In this document: piece after piece, positions 10,441-21,622 of the stretch
Position numbering within the stretch: the stretch's first letter is position 1
Layout of the letters: each line of letters begins with the position of its first letter
Origin: Lasiosphaeria ovina
Lineage: Eukaryota; Ascomycota; Sordariomycetes; Sordariales; Lasiosphaeriaceae
DNA length: 64,000 nucleotides
NCBI GenBank assembly: GCA_033439765.1
Contig: JAULSN010000002.1
Coordinates: 1,178,001 to 1,242,000, forward strand
Reading direction: 5' to 3'
Notes under the pieces: generated by a model
What the model was told of the DNA's origin: nothing
The model's input: only the letters and a program-made list of their open reading frames with translations
Databases searched by the model: none
Position numbers and translations under genes: made by a program

Positions 10441-10524
10441 CTTGGGACTGCATCATGGATACCAGTTACCAGGGAGACCACATCACAAATATTCACAACA
10501 GCGAACAGGACCGTTCAGTTCACC

Positions 10525-10800
10525 GTGCTGGAGAAGAAAGGAAATCTTGCCTTCAAACTGGATTTCCCGCCAACATGGAAGATACACCCAACCGTATCCA
10601 TTACACAGATCGTCAAAGCGTCACAAGGCAAAGACTCGTTCAAAAGATCATCACCGCCACCCGGAAAAGTGTATGAAGACGACGACGACGAAGGAGAACA
10701 AATGTACGAAGTCGATAAAATACTGAAGCGTAGAGTCATGCGGAAAGCTGGTCAACACAGAGTGGAATACCTCATCAAGTGGAAAGGCTACAGGAATCGA
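10525..10800 (+). pseudogene. Ty3/gypsy integrase C-terminus with broken chromodomain
   Basis: The frame reads FKLDFPPTWKIHP (the usual end of a gypsy integrase), an acidic linker, then YEVDKILKRRV and VEYLIKWKGY, the first half of a chromodomain. The second half of the chromodomain (normally W-EP..L) is missing: the sequence changes at about 10800 into the NO VEIN-like gene. This is a deletion or recombination junction. Confidence 0.8.
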
Positions 10801-10802
10801 CG

Positions 10803-11465
10803 AGGGCGGATGGATTCCCGCAGTCGACATACCAGACCCCTCACACCACGACTGGAGACTCCTGGCCCATTTTGGCGTGATCATCAACGCCGATGTCCAC
10901 TTCCATCTTCGGTGCCTCACGGCAATGGCAAAAGACCCCAATCCAGACGTGGATAAGGTCGCCTACTTGTACGAGAATATCCAATCAGTTTATCGAGGAA
11001 ACGAGAAACACATTAGGTACGTTGCCGCACGCCCAAAACGGACTTCCGAGGTACTTACATGACTCTTCAGCAATGCCTTTCAAAGCAACGACATCGTCTT
11101 GACCAAGGGGCTGGGGCGACCGAACCCATCCGTCAAACGACTACAATGGACAAACATAGGTGTTTGTGTTGCAATGGGCATCGACCTCAAGCCCCAGTAT
11201 CCTGCCAGCTCGTATCTATTCCGATGCTTGGCATCTCCCGGTGGAGACCCCGTCGCTGCCAAAGTTGCAGCCGTCTCTCGCATCACGTCTTCTAATGGAC
11301 TGGAAGAAATATCCCGGGCTCTTTGCGACCTTAGCGCAGCCCTGAAAGACGTCAGCGCTACCAAGGCTGCCTAATTGCTCAGGCCGCTCCAGGACAAGCA
11401 GAAAGGAATATTTCCCTGTGACACATGGCCCCGGAACGAGAAGATATGGCAAATTCGACGAGCTG
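10803..11465 (+). pseudogene. Disrupted upstream exons of the NO VEIN/sacsin-like gene
   Basis: From about 10803 the frame reads HHDWRLLAHFGV, CLTAMAKDP, VDKVAYLYENIQ, resembling the central region of large fungal sacsin-like (Hsp90-type ATPase/NO VEIN) proteins. A 54-nt intron fits at 11017-11070, and the frame continues to 11371. There a TAA (11372-11374) interrupts it; CAA to TAA is a CpA-to-TpA change. The same frame then reads KGIFPCDTW, still family-like, up to about 11480, where the conserved reading moves to another frame (WYIADQLNLRDSF). The N-terminal ATPase domain is not present; its place is taken by gypsy sequence. This part is probably non-functional. The family assignment is from remembered patterns. 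Confidence 0.6.
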
Positions 11466-14400
11466 ATGGAAGCGAAGAACTCAAGTTGGTACATTGCTGA
11501 CCAGTTAAACCTGCGGGACAGCTTCCTTGGTGTTCTGCCCCTTCTGGCGTTGCCAGTCGAAGATGTACCCTCGATCCGGGAGCTACTCAAGGTGTTGAGA
11601 CTTGATGACCGCGTTTTGTCGAAATTAGCCGAGAAGGGTGCACAAGCAAGGGGTCGAGTCTCCAACCACCGACCATACACGGCTCTGCTCCAAGAGAGGG
11701 CTCCGTTCATCAAAGCGTGAGTAGCAACAGCCTGATAGCCATGTTTATTTACTAATTCGAGGACACGCATGCAGAGTGGTATCCGAAACCTGCCCAGACA
11801 GACCAATGGCCTTGTACCAACTGGAAGAGATGCGGGTCAGCGTTGCAACCAAGATAGCTGTAACGTTTACTCTGGACCTACCAAACAAGAAGGTAGAAGG
11901 GAACCCTGTCTCCGGGGAGGCCATGATGACCAAAAATGGCCGACTGGTTGGACTTGTGCTGAGCGAGGGATGCGCCGCTGCCGACACGCCACCGTACGCG
12001 CTAGTGAAGCTTATGGCCGACACGTTCCACGTTGCTGAGAAGCACTTTTCGCTTTTTCATATGACCCTGAGCGATATGAGTGTTAAAAGCACTTTCTCAA
12101 CCTTTACGCAACACGGCATCTTTGTCAAGGGCTTGGATCTGGGTACGTGTGCAGAACTCCTCTGTTCAGCTGTCGTTTGTAAATGACTGACCTCTAGTGT
12201 TAGGCAAGTCTAAGGTGCGCAAGCTAGGAAAACGGGGTGCATTGACGCGCATCACACGCCCTTCCTTGTCAAAGTTTGAAACTCCGAGACGGTCTTCCAA
12301 GCGTTCTGGACGAGCCTCTACAGAGTCCAGGGCGGATGCGACTAGGTATTACTCCTCTGCTAAGGCTCGACGCTGGGGCCAAGGGGAAATAACAGGAGGT
12401 GATCGACGTCTTCCTATGCTCACACGGCTGCATGTTGATCCGTTTTCTTTCCGAGGCGGTGGTGCCGTGACTATATCCGCTCGCATGTTGCCGACGGATA
12501 CGGACGTCTCAAAGCAGGTTCACTACCTGGGAGCGCACATGGTACGTACAAACGTGTGTGGCTTTATATTTGCGATGGGCTTACTGAAGCGTTGTAGCTA
12601 TCTAAACTCTTCGAGGCGCACCTAGGAGGCGCATACGACCCCGAGAGGGACTGGACCAGTCTGCTGCGAGTCAGGTCGGGTTACAACCCCCATATCAAGT
12701 CCTTCTGGGGTCTGCCGTCGGCGGATTTTACCCTGCGAGACTCAGGGACTCGTGAGAATATGGCACGGTTTCTGCTCGACCATGGGCGCTCGAATACCCC
12801 TGGTTGGGAAAATCATCTGCGGGCAAACTCGGCCGTGTACCACATTGACGTGGCTGTCACGTCGGGGAGCAAACACTCAAAGTTCACCATATCATCTAAT
12901 ACTCTAGAGAGGGTAAGCCACCCTATTTTCTCATGGCTGATTAATGGTTGCAACGCAGTGGCCATCCATACTGATTACTCTCTTAGATGCGAAAGTTCCG
13001 GATACGCGAAGGCTATACCACCAGAGCGTCGAAGTATGCCAGCGACATCTCCGTTCTCGTCAGGATCAGCGATGCATATTCCTATAGCCAGGCTTCCTTT
13101 GGGATATTCGTCGATCCGTGGCCACTCTTCGCCGCAGGTGAGCTCATGTTATCCGATGGATGGATTTTGCAGGGGCAGAGCCTAGAGACGGTGGATTCAG
13201 GGGTCGGAAGAAGAAAGCGTTACAAGAAGAGCACGCCATTGCTGGCGCCATGGGCCTCGCAGTTGAACATTCCGGACAGCAGCAGCGATAAACAGGTTTA
13301 TTCGTATAAGCCGCTGGGGCGGGGAGCCATACGTCTACTGCACCTCCTCTCGGGAGAGGACAAAGATCAGGACTTGCAAGGTGTCATGGTCCACGTCTCA
13401 AGTCTAGATTCGTCAGACGACCACCACTACCAAGCTTTATCCTATGTCTGGGGAGCCGATACGAGGACAGAGGAACTGCTGACGCCGGATAGCATCATCC
13501 GCATCACCCCGTCGCTAAGCGCGGCCTTGCGTCACTTACGGCAACGCACAACACCGCTTGTCCTGTGGGTGGATGCCGTGTGCATCAACCAAAGCGACAG
13601 CACCGAAAAGGCTCAGCAGATTCGTCTCCTACCGGGAATTTTCCAGGACGCCGACTTCACGTATGCTTTCTGGACCGGCGCTGACCCAGAAGGGCACAGT
13701 GACACCGTCATGGAGATGCTCACACAAGTACGAGCCCAAGCTAGGCGGCAAGAGCTCCAGGCGGAGCGGGAGTTGAGATCTGGCAGCGAAAGTGGCGACT
13801 CTTCTTCTGAAGATGAGAGTTGGGATCTGGACGAGGACGAGCAGTCGCCGCAGGTCTACAGTATCCCGTCTTCGTGGAGGAACAGGAGCATGCCCATGCC
13901 AGACGACCCCGTGTGGCCTCACGTCGAGGCCCTCTTCTCCCGCCCCTGGTTCCATCGCGCTTGGATTCTGCAGGAGACAGTGGCCTCGGCTGGTTTGCGG
14001 GTGGTGTGCGGTAACTCGCTAGTCAACTGGGACGAGCTTCAAGTCGCGGTCGAAATCGTCCATCGCGAGGCCCAGGACTCGGAGCACGAGATGATGGTTC
14101 GTATCCGGACCAAGCTAGAGCCGTCCATGGCGCTCTCCACGCAGCGCGAGTGGGAGGGTCGGCAATGCTGGTGGGCGCTGATCACGCTCCTCGAGCGGTT
14201 CCGCCATCTCGAGTCTACGATGGATCGCTTCTTTGCGCTGCTGGGCCTTTCGTCGGATGGCAACGAACCCGAGTTCGAGCCCGATTATGTCAGTCCGCTA
14301 GAGGACGTTGTGCTCCGGTTTGCAAAGGTCTTTCTCCGTCAGGGGAGGGGTATGCAGCTCCTCTATCGCGCGGGGCTGAGCACGCAGTCGCACCGCTTTT

Positions 14401-14741
14401 CATCATGGATTCCCGACTGGACAAGGCCGGTGCCTGAATCTCTGCACGAGTCTGACCAGAGAGCAACAGCGTTTAACGCATGCGGGGCCCAAGACCCGCA
14501 GATCCAGGGGTCTGTGGATACCAATGAGTTGGCTGTGGGCGGGTACGCCGTGGACGTCGTGGAACGCGTCAGCTCTGCATCCAGCACGGAGGGAAATTGG
14601 AAGGACTACCTGGACGAAGTGGACGCCATGATTGACGAGGCGGCGCTGGCCGTAGTGTCTGATGAGCGTGCCGATCTCAAGTGGAAGGTGCCTATTGTTG
14701 GCGTGGAGTATCCCAAGTTCAGCACACAGAGGACAGATTGA
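11466..14741 (+). CDS. NO VEIN C-terminal domain (DUF3883) fused to a HET domain
   Basis: An open 1010-aa model runs from ATG 11466 through exons 11466-11716, 11775-12142, 12198-12541, 12598-12912 and 12987-14741; all junctions are GT..AG and keep frame. The first exons resemble the central part of fungal sacsin/NO VEIN-like proteins. Exons 4-5 give the NO VEIN C-terminal domain (WTSLLRVRSGY, TRENMARFLLDHG, YHIDVAVTSG, FGIFVDPWPLF). The last exon continues without a break into HET: YQALSYVWG near 13430, LWVDAVCINQSDSTEKAQQI near 13563, RPWFHRAWILQE near 13940. HET domains trigger fungal heterokaryon incompatibility. The true start is uncertain because conserved upstream exons are broken, so the gene may be a truncated relic with intact 3' exons. 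Confidence 0.72.
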
Positions 14742-15553
14742 ACCGCCTCTTTGCGACTAGGAAAAGATGAGTTGCGCAGTAGGCAGATATAACTCCCACA
14801 ACGCAAAACCTTAAAACGGAGAGTGAATACGCTGGCTACAAAGTCCATTTTTTAAGACTACTGTTTTTCCCTCTAGGGGGAGGACCAGAAATGGGCCAGC
14901 ACCATCTGGCCCAAAACTTATCCCTCGTCGCGTAAAGTTGACAATTTTGTGGTATGGTGAGCTGGGGGTGAGCAATGGTGAGCTGAGGGTGAGCCGAGGG
15001 TGAGGCGAGCCTTATTTTAGGCTAACTAACCTCAGATGCGGCTCTTTTCTTTTTAGAGACCGACTACCTCAGTAGTCACCCCCGACAACGTTTTTGGCCA
15101 AATCCGTACTAGGCTCGAAACCTAAGCAGAAGCTGAGGCGCACTAAGCATTGCGCTGAGCCGAGCTAAGTCCCAGAGATATCCCGGCTATACTTGCCGTA
15201 TCGAAACTAGACTAATCCCAGTTCTGGGATACTAACCCAGAACTTCCGCTTTTTTTCCTTACGGGTATAATTACTATTCTTCTCAACGCCGTTGTTGGTT
15301 GCGAATAACTCTGCTGCCGGGGTTTGTGACGTCCATGGTATTTGATTTAATCTACCAAGCTGTCGGTGGCCCACGGCTGTACTTTATAAGTGGATTCTGG
15401 TAGAAATACAAATATGTTTGCTCTGCATAACATTGAGATCTACTCGCTTCGAGTCTAACCATTCCAATAACCCGCGCGTGCTGAATAATAATGATCGATG
15501 GCTTTGTCAACGGAAAGATGCGAACCCACTTTCCATTTGTACCAAGCTTGTTT
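14742..15553. other. Intergenic, no gene seen
   Basis: 3' flank of the HET gene and 3' flank of the GH16 gene (convergent). It contains a GGTGAGC-rich minisatellite (14956-15011) and otherwise AT-richer sequence without coding signal. Confidence 0.6.
14956..15011. repeat. 21-bp imperfect tandem repeat, about 2.6 copies
   Basis: Units GGTGAGCTGGGGGTGAGCAAT (14956-14976) and the closely similar unit at 14977-14997, then a partial third, each containing GGTGAGC twice. It could be a subterminal repeat of a DNA transposon, but no transposase or terminal inverted repeat was recognised. Confidence 0.6.
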
Positions 15554-16969
15554 TCAAGAACTCTGATAGACCTTAAATTCGCCAAACTCCCAGTACGCAT
15601 TTGTAAACGCCTGGGGATTATTCGACACGAAGTCAGTACAGTTGTTCTTAGTCCAGCCACCAACGCACTTGTGCGAACCGACACAAGAGGTAGGACCTGC
15701 AGTCAAGTCAGCTCCTCTCGATTCACCAAACAAAGACCAGGGAGTGCAGCTACTTACAACCCGACGCAGCCCACACACTCTCAGGGATAGCATCCCCACA
15801 CAAGTCAATATTGGCGACAATGCTGGCATTCTTGAAGTGCCCGCCAATATCACAGTTCGTATTAGGGAAGTCGGCCAGCGGTGGGGGCCAGATGCTGGGG
15901 TCGGGCTTGCCGGCCCCGATATCAGCAGGGATGGCTGCCCTTCCAAACTGCCATATCCGAATGCCCTCGGAGCGCCACTCGACAGCCATGATGCCGCCGC
16001 CAGCCGCGTTGAACTCTCCCCCGTAAGTCGTGGGGCCGCCCGTGACACCGCAGCCCGCGTTGTTGTTCGTGCCGGGGCTGACGTCGCAGTCGGTTGCCGG
16101 CGTTCCGGAGCCAAACATCTCAGACGTGGAGCCTGTCATGTTGCGTTTGACATCCATACTGCAAGACGCGTCTGTGTGCAGAGTCATCAGGTTCCCCGGG
16201 TTGGGCTTGGATGGGGCCGCATGGTTCATGGTCTCCATGACATCTATCTCGCCATGGGCTGGCCAGGTGTACGGGTCAGCGAGCCAAAGAGCCGGCCAGG
16301 TCGCGCATCCGTATGGAGTGTGCTTGATGTCGAAGACGAAGAGCCCTTGGTTGTATTGTGTTTTTGATTCAAGGCGCACTGAAAAGCGGCCTGTTGAAGC
16401 GTCTGGGCTTGAGGAGGGGCCGATGGATGTGTCGACCTTTACCATGACAGAGTCGACCAAGGTGGGAGTTAGGTTCTGTGTGGTGTGTTAGCGGCCGCAC
16501 CTCGCCCCAGAACACAAGCGTCTTACATAGGCCACGGCATATTCTAGGTCGACATAGTGGACGTGTCCATTGGCTTGCCAGCGGGTGAGAATCAGCCATC
16601 AAAGAGGGACCAGGCGAGAAGGGAGATCAATTACATGGATCGTCGCCAGTGCGGTAGTTGAAGTTGTCGAAGAAGCTCGCGGTCGAATCTGGATTGCATG
16701 ATAAGCGACCCTTGCCACTTGAAGCTGAACATGGCAGTACTGTACTTACACGTCTCGTTTATTGAATAGTTGAGTTTAGTGTAGTTCGGATACCGATCCG
16801 CGTCGGCGTCGGCGTTGGCGTTGGATTTGTGCCTCGCAACAATGACGGGAACTGCAATCACGACAGCAATAGCAATTACTGCCGTAATCGATCCAGCCCA
16901 AGGTATTAGCCTCCATTTGCACAGATCGTACCAACGCGGTCTCTTCGCTTCGTAGAATTGCGGAGCCAT
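15554..16969 (-). CDS. Glycoside hydrolase family 16 endo-beta-glucanase, N-terminal membrane anchor
   Basis: Five exons (16969-16750, 16688-16635, 16573-16527, 16475-15758, 15696-15554) give 393 aa with all junctions GT..AG. The catalytic GH16 motif is GEIDVMET near residue 182, where the two Glu act as nucleophile and acid/base on beta-1,3(4)-glucans. Before it is a typical substrate-cleft stretch (CATWPALWLADPYTWP). The first 24 residues are basic and cytosolic-like, followed by a hydrophobic segment (about 25-47) with no cleavable signal, indicating a type II membrane protein with its catalytic domain outside. A likely role is cell-wall remodelling. A second, dead GH16 gene of another subtype lies 2.4 kb away on the opposite strand. 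Confidence 0.9.
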
Positions 16970-17511
16970 GTGCTGTTCTCAGGGAGCGTGCTGTTGCTAG
17001 CGTCTGTGGACGATAATTAGATAGAGGATCTCAAGCCTGCAGCCACGGGAGGCAGGCAAGGCGCTGCCCGTGGTGCATTTGTATTCACCGACATCGATGA
17101 TATCCGGCCTGATGCATAATCCCCCTTTCCCCAAAGGCAAAGGCAGCAGACTGAGCCAACCTCGGCCGTCAGGCCTCAGCCCCAATCACGCCCAGGAGTT
17201 CTTCATATTTGTGGGGACGCTAACCCATTCAGGGAATTGCAAAGCTTGGCGTCACTCTCAATACGGCCTAGTTGCGACTCTGTTGGTGAGCCGCGCTCCT
17301 ACACACTATTGATGTTGCATGATGCAGCGGCACAGTCATTCGCGGGCCTATCACAGTACAGGGGACCGTAGCACAAAACGAAGCACAGCGCGGCCTTTCA
17401 TCTCTCGACAAGAAATGCTCATTTTGAATGTGGCGGACTCCGAAGCCAAGCCTGTAAAACACGACAGAACACAGGTGTTCCCCCATCCAGGTCCAAAGCA
17501 AGGATTCGAAC
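16970..17511. other. Divergent promoter region between GH16 and the transcription-factor-like gene
   Basis: 542 bp between two start codons on opposite strands. No coding signal was seen. Confidence 0.5.
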
Positions 17512-18583
17512 ATGTCGAAAAGGGAGAGCATCTCGGCCGAAACGCTCGCTGCGAATCCCCGCGAGCCTCAAGCTCCGTCAAACCCAACCGCCCAGCCCAA
17601 GTTTCAGTTCATCTACTTGGAGAATGGAGATGGCATGGCCTTTGAGACCTCGAAGAAGACGGTCAGGTCGTATGCCGCGAAGAAATCCCATGCCCAGACC
17701 CGGCGAGAGCAGATGATGAAACATCAACAAGCTAAGAGGCGAGAAGCTGAGCAGTCGGCCGCCGAGTCTGCATCTCGCCTTCAACGGGGCCAATCCACGG
17801 CTGTAGCTCTCCAGGGGACGAGCAGCCCATTTCGGCCGGCAAGTCCCGTAACCCTGCTCTCGGCCGCCCCCATCGACCCGTTTGCCTCAGCTGCGAGGCC
17901 AATCTCCAAGTTCGAGTACTGCCTCCTTGACCACGGTAAGCCATCCATCTTGTTCGTCGACTGCCCACTCAGCATCAGCCACTCAGTAGTCATTGGTCGG
18001 CAATCCCCCCTTCTGAAGGTCACTGCATATATATAATTATGCAACAACTAATGACAGCAGTTATACACGTCGTGGCCCGTCGCAGTGACTTCTCCACACC
18101 TTCTTTCCCGACCCCTGAAATATACTGGCAGGGATTGAGGACGGAATGGGTACCGCTTGCGCTGACTGACCCTGGCATGCTGGATGGACTCCTCACCCCC
18201 GCCTGCCGGAGCCTGCATTCCCTTTATGGCGATGGCCGCTCTGCGTACTGGAAGTATGCTCTCAGTTATAAAACGGCTTGCATCGTGTCTCTCAGCGAGG
18301 CCATTTCAAGGGAGGGGAACAATCCTTGTGATTCGACGATAGCCAAAGCGGTCATCCTGGCCGGAGACGAGGTAGTCTTGCTTTCAAACTTAGGCCCCCC
18401 ATGGGAGATTCCAGCACTGACATCTCATTCTAGGCCTCCATTGGTGACCTTCTAAGTGCGAAGCAACACATTGATGCCGCGCTACAGATGGTAGTATTGA
18501 GGGGTGGCCGAGCAATGCTTGGCACTAATGGATTCCTGGCTGGACTGATCGATGTGTTTTCGTCTGATCAAAGCACCGAGTAA
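17512..18583 (+). CDS. Fungal transcription-factor-like protein (no zinc cluster), 295 aa
   Basis: Exons 17512-17935, 18058-18371 and 18434-18583 join in frame, with CTAAT and CTGAC branch sites. The N-terminal half has a short FIYLENGDGM motif and a strongly basic helix (KKSHAQTRREQMMKHQQAKR) at about residues 45-80. This arrangement is common in fungal proteins annotated as transcription factors of the Fungal_trans_2 / DUF3468 type but without the Zn2Cys6 knuckle. The C-terminal part (GLRTEWVPLALTDPGMLDGLL, then QMVVLRGGRAMLG) matches the regulatory domain of that group. The protein is on the short side. Target genes cannot be deduced. ATG 17512 is the first in frame and precedes the conserved motif. 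Confidence 0.78.
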
Positions 18584-18689
18584 GCTTCATTATCCTACCT
18601 TAGATAGGTATTTAAGCAGGCAGGGAAGCTAACACAGGCCCTTAGGACCCTAGCTATCGACATCTTAAACAATTACAGGCATTTTCGAA

Positions 18690-19050
18690 CTCCAGAAACA
18701 GTATAGGGAAGCACAATAAGGCCTGTCCTTCATTATACTTATATTTTTTTCCTTTCTTTTTAAGCAAGCAATGAAGCAACAATATAGCCATTCTTTTACA
18801 GTACAAAGTCCACTATAATACCCTTTGTCTTTCAGTGCAGAGTTCACTACTAGGCCTTTGTTACGGTGCAGGGTTCACTGCAACTACGGCTTCTTACTTC
18901 CCTTAGCACATTGCTATTATATTTAAATACTCACTATATTCCACACCTCTTCTAATCACAACTCCCGCAGTGCACGTTGCAGTACTGAGCTCACTGCAAC
19001 AACCCCGTGTAAGCACTATCCTATAAGCGTGCTAGGGATACTTAGATTGA
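18690..19050 (+). repeat. Weak copia-LTR-like sequence
   Basis: Short stretches resemble the copia LTR in plus orientation (CCTGTCCTT, TTTTTAAGCAAGCAA, TACTCACTATATTCCACACC). Several near-repeats of a CAGGGTTCACTGCA-like motif occur. Probably an old diverged relative of the element at 2079-8486. Confidence 0.35.
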
Positions 19051-19056
19051 TAGTTA

Positions 19057-19345
19057 TTATTGAGCTGCGTGCCTGTAGGCCTGTGAGAGAGGGCCTATAT
19101 AGGATGCTACAGTGGGCTCGGTACTGTAGCTGGCGGAGCGGAAGCGGTAGCGAAGGCAGGGAGCCAAGTGTAAGGTAGGTCGACCAAGTGCAGGGTAGGT
19201 CGACCAAGTGCAGGTAGGTCGACCGGTACTGCAGGGTAGACTGTAGGGAACTGTGCCCTACAGTCTAGTACAACAGTCGCTTGTGTAAGGCACTGGGGGA
19301 AGCGGGCTGACTGCCACAGGTCTGTAGAACTCTGCTACAGGCCTA
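19057..19345 (-). repeat. Copia LTR fragment, inverted orientation
   Basis: This stretch matches the reverse complement of the 3' part of the intact copia LTR, including AAGTGCAGGGTAGGTCGA, GGTAGACTGTAGGGA and TCTGTAGAACTCTGCTACAGGCCT. It also has GCTGGCGGAGCGGAAGCGG, shared with the fragment at 37073-37331 but not with the intact element, so both belong to a sister subfamily. Confidence 0.75.
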
Positions 19346-19354
19346 ATTCGGAAT

Positions 19355-20166
19355 ACTGCAACAAGCTGGACGTACAACTTTGACGAGGACCTGTACGGCG
19401 AGATTGACATCATCTAAGGCGTCATGTAGCAGCCTAGCAACATTGTTAGCCTGCACACGTACGAGTCCTGCCCTTTGAACTTTTGCAACTCGCCTGGCAC
19501 TGATCCCCGCTCCCAGTGCAACTTGGGCGGGGACAACTCTTACTCAGAGACGGATAGTGAGTTTCCTTCGGATGCCCTTCTTTCCCCCCGATACTGCTGA
19601 TGAAACTGTAATTAGATACCAACCAGTAAGACTTTCCCTTACGGAAGCGCCATGGACTGTGTACCTAGCCATAGTACGAGTTATTAACATTAGACAGCGA
19701 CGGCTGCAGTAATACGGCCCCATTAAGCTCGTACGGCGATGAGTTCAATGCGGAAGGCGGCGGTGTCTACGCAACCCAAGTTATATCCACCTCGTTCAAG
19801 ACCTGATTCTTCCCGCATTTGTCCGTCCCAGCTGATATCACCGCCGGTATGCTAGATACGGCCAAGTGGGCGAAACCCTTCCTCGACGCCGAAAAGTCGC
19901 GCGGCGGCTGTGACGTTGGGAAGTATTTCAAGAAGCAGAGCATCGTCAGTCTACACCTAACGTACAGAAAAATGTGAATGACGGCTGACTGGGAGTGAGC
20001 AGATCATGAAATCACCTTTTGCGGCACTAGCATCGATTAGTGTATCTGAGATTCGGCCTCGGCATGCAGGTCCAAGGCGTCGACCTACAATCCCTATGTT
20101 GCGGGGAATTCGTCGGCGTTCCAGGAGGCGTATTTCCTCTTTAACAGCATCGAGGTTTATCAGTAA
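19355..20166 (+). pseudogene. GH16 glucanase pseudogene
   Basis: The translation shows WTYNFDEDLYGEIDII followed by a stop where the catalytic Glu should be, another stop four codons later, then NIVSLHTY, NAEGGGVYA, VPADITAG and a terminal EAYFLFNSIEVYQ ending at TAA 20166. Several internal stops (near 19416, 19428, 19803) and a missing 5' end rule out function. It resembles the SLHT-type secreted GH16 glucanases more than the intact neighbour at 15554-16969. LTR debris adjoins its 5' side, so an insertion may have removed the start. Confidence 0.82.
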
Positions 20167-21622
20167 TTAGTGATGGTTCTCCCGGTGACGCTGCTACCGA
20201 GTAGATGAGAAAGGAGGTGCGACGAGAATGGAATGTTAGTGGTCGGAGGACAAACCGAGTGGCGCTGAGAGGGGTACATCGTATCTACTACCTACATAAG
20301 ACAATTTCCCATTACAGTACTGAGAGCTTTCGCGTGACCAACGTGGCGGAATATTGCTCATAGAATGTAGGCTATTTTCAAATAAAGGTCTAGCACTTAT
20401 AAAATTTCCGGACAAAATCTACCTATAAGGTATCTTGCCAGGTGCAGCGTAAGAATAGGAAATTAGGTACCTAGTAGGCAGTCACGAAGTTGCGAGAGCT
20501 GAAGGGAATGAGGGGCATTTGCGGCAGGCGGGCAGCCGCACGTCGGTAATCAGCCTTGAAGTTGTCTTCAGCGAATCACGATAATTTACAGACACAATGG
20601 AAGCATAAGCGCCTGCAATTTCTCGTGCCCACCCACTCACGCACTACCTTTCAGGTGTACACTCAAAACCTAAAACTGCCAGGCTGCCGACGGCTGCAGC
20701 TGTCTAAAACGGTCGATTTTCCAACAGCCATCTGGTAGCAAATCCGATGGACACGATGGGGCTGCGGCTGGATCAAACTCGACGGCATGTACCAACAGTG
20801 AAGGGCCACAGAGGTGAATTGGGGGCTATTCCTTTTTTTCTCCCCCCTTTTCCTCCAACGCCACTGCGACATATGCAAGGCTGACTGAGCGATGGCGCTG
20901 CTGAACCATTCTAGGACTCGGCGCTCTCCACGTTCTTGGCTGGGGATCTCCACAATCAGCCCACCGTCTTGACTAATACCCGCCAGACCTAATGACCACT
21001 TGTATCACATATAGGGGGAGGAGCTTCTGATGGTGGACGGTTCTTTATGGTTGCGCGAGTGGGATCACCTTCGCCCAGCGGAGCAGTATCCAACCCCCAT
21101 CCATCTTGGCTCAACTCCTCGGCTGAGGCAGTGCATGTCCGTCAAAACATCGACGAGACAAGTGCCAAGACAAGAAGCCAAGGATCTCAGCCATACCCAC
21201 TAGGCTTTCGACGGCATCCAGACTCACTTAGGGCTTCGTTTGCTTGGTTGGGGCTGCCCACCCCGACACTCACGTCTTGTCCTCCATCGGACATCCTAAG
21301 AGCTGCACTCTGCGCCTCCATAATGCCATATGAGCAATTTCCACGAAACGGCGACATACATCCAGCTTGAGGGTCATGGCGACAACAGGTGACTACACCA
21401 AAGTGTAGCCGTCGGGGATGGAGTCAAGGCCGAAAGACATGCATCATAATGGACCGGAGATGTCAAATTGGCCTGTAAACTCGATCTATAAGAGGCGACT
21501 TTCTCGCGCTTCAAATCGACTCTTCTCATCCTCATCACCATCCACCGCTTTGGACACGTAAACGCTCGACGAGTCAACAACTATCTTTTTCCCCTTGCAT
21601 TGCCCTCCCAAAAGCTTCCAGA
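20167..21622. other. Intergenic; promoter of the subtilase at its right end
   Basis: No coding signal was found. A TATA-like CTATAAGAG at about 21486-21494, some 130 bp before the protease ATG, is the only promoter element worth naming. Confidence 0.45.

Noticed and set aside
11350..11380. A 31-nt intron (GTCAGC...TTGCTCAG) that would remove the TAA at 11372
   Set aside because: Too short for a fungal spliceosomal intron, and removing it does not solve the later frame change near 11480.
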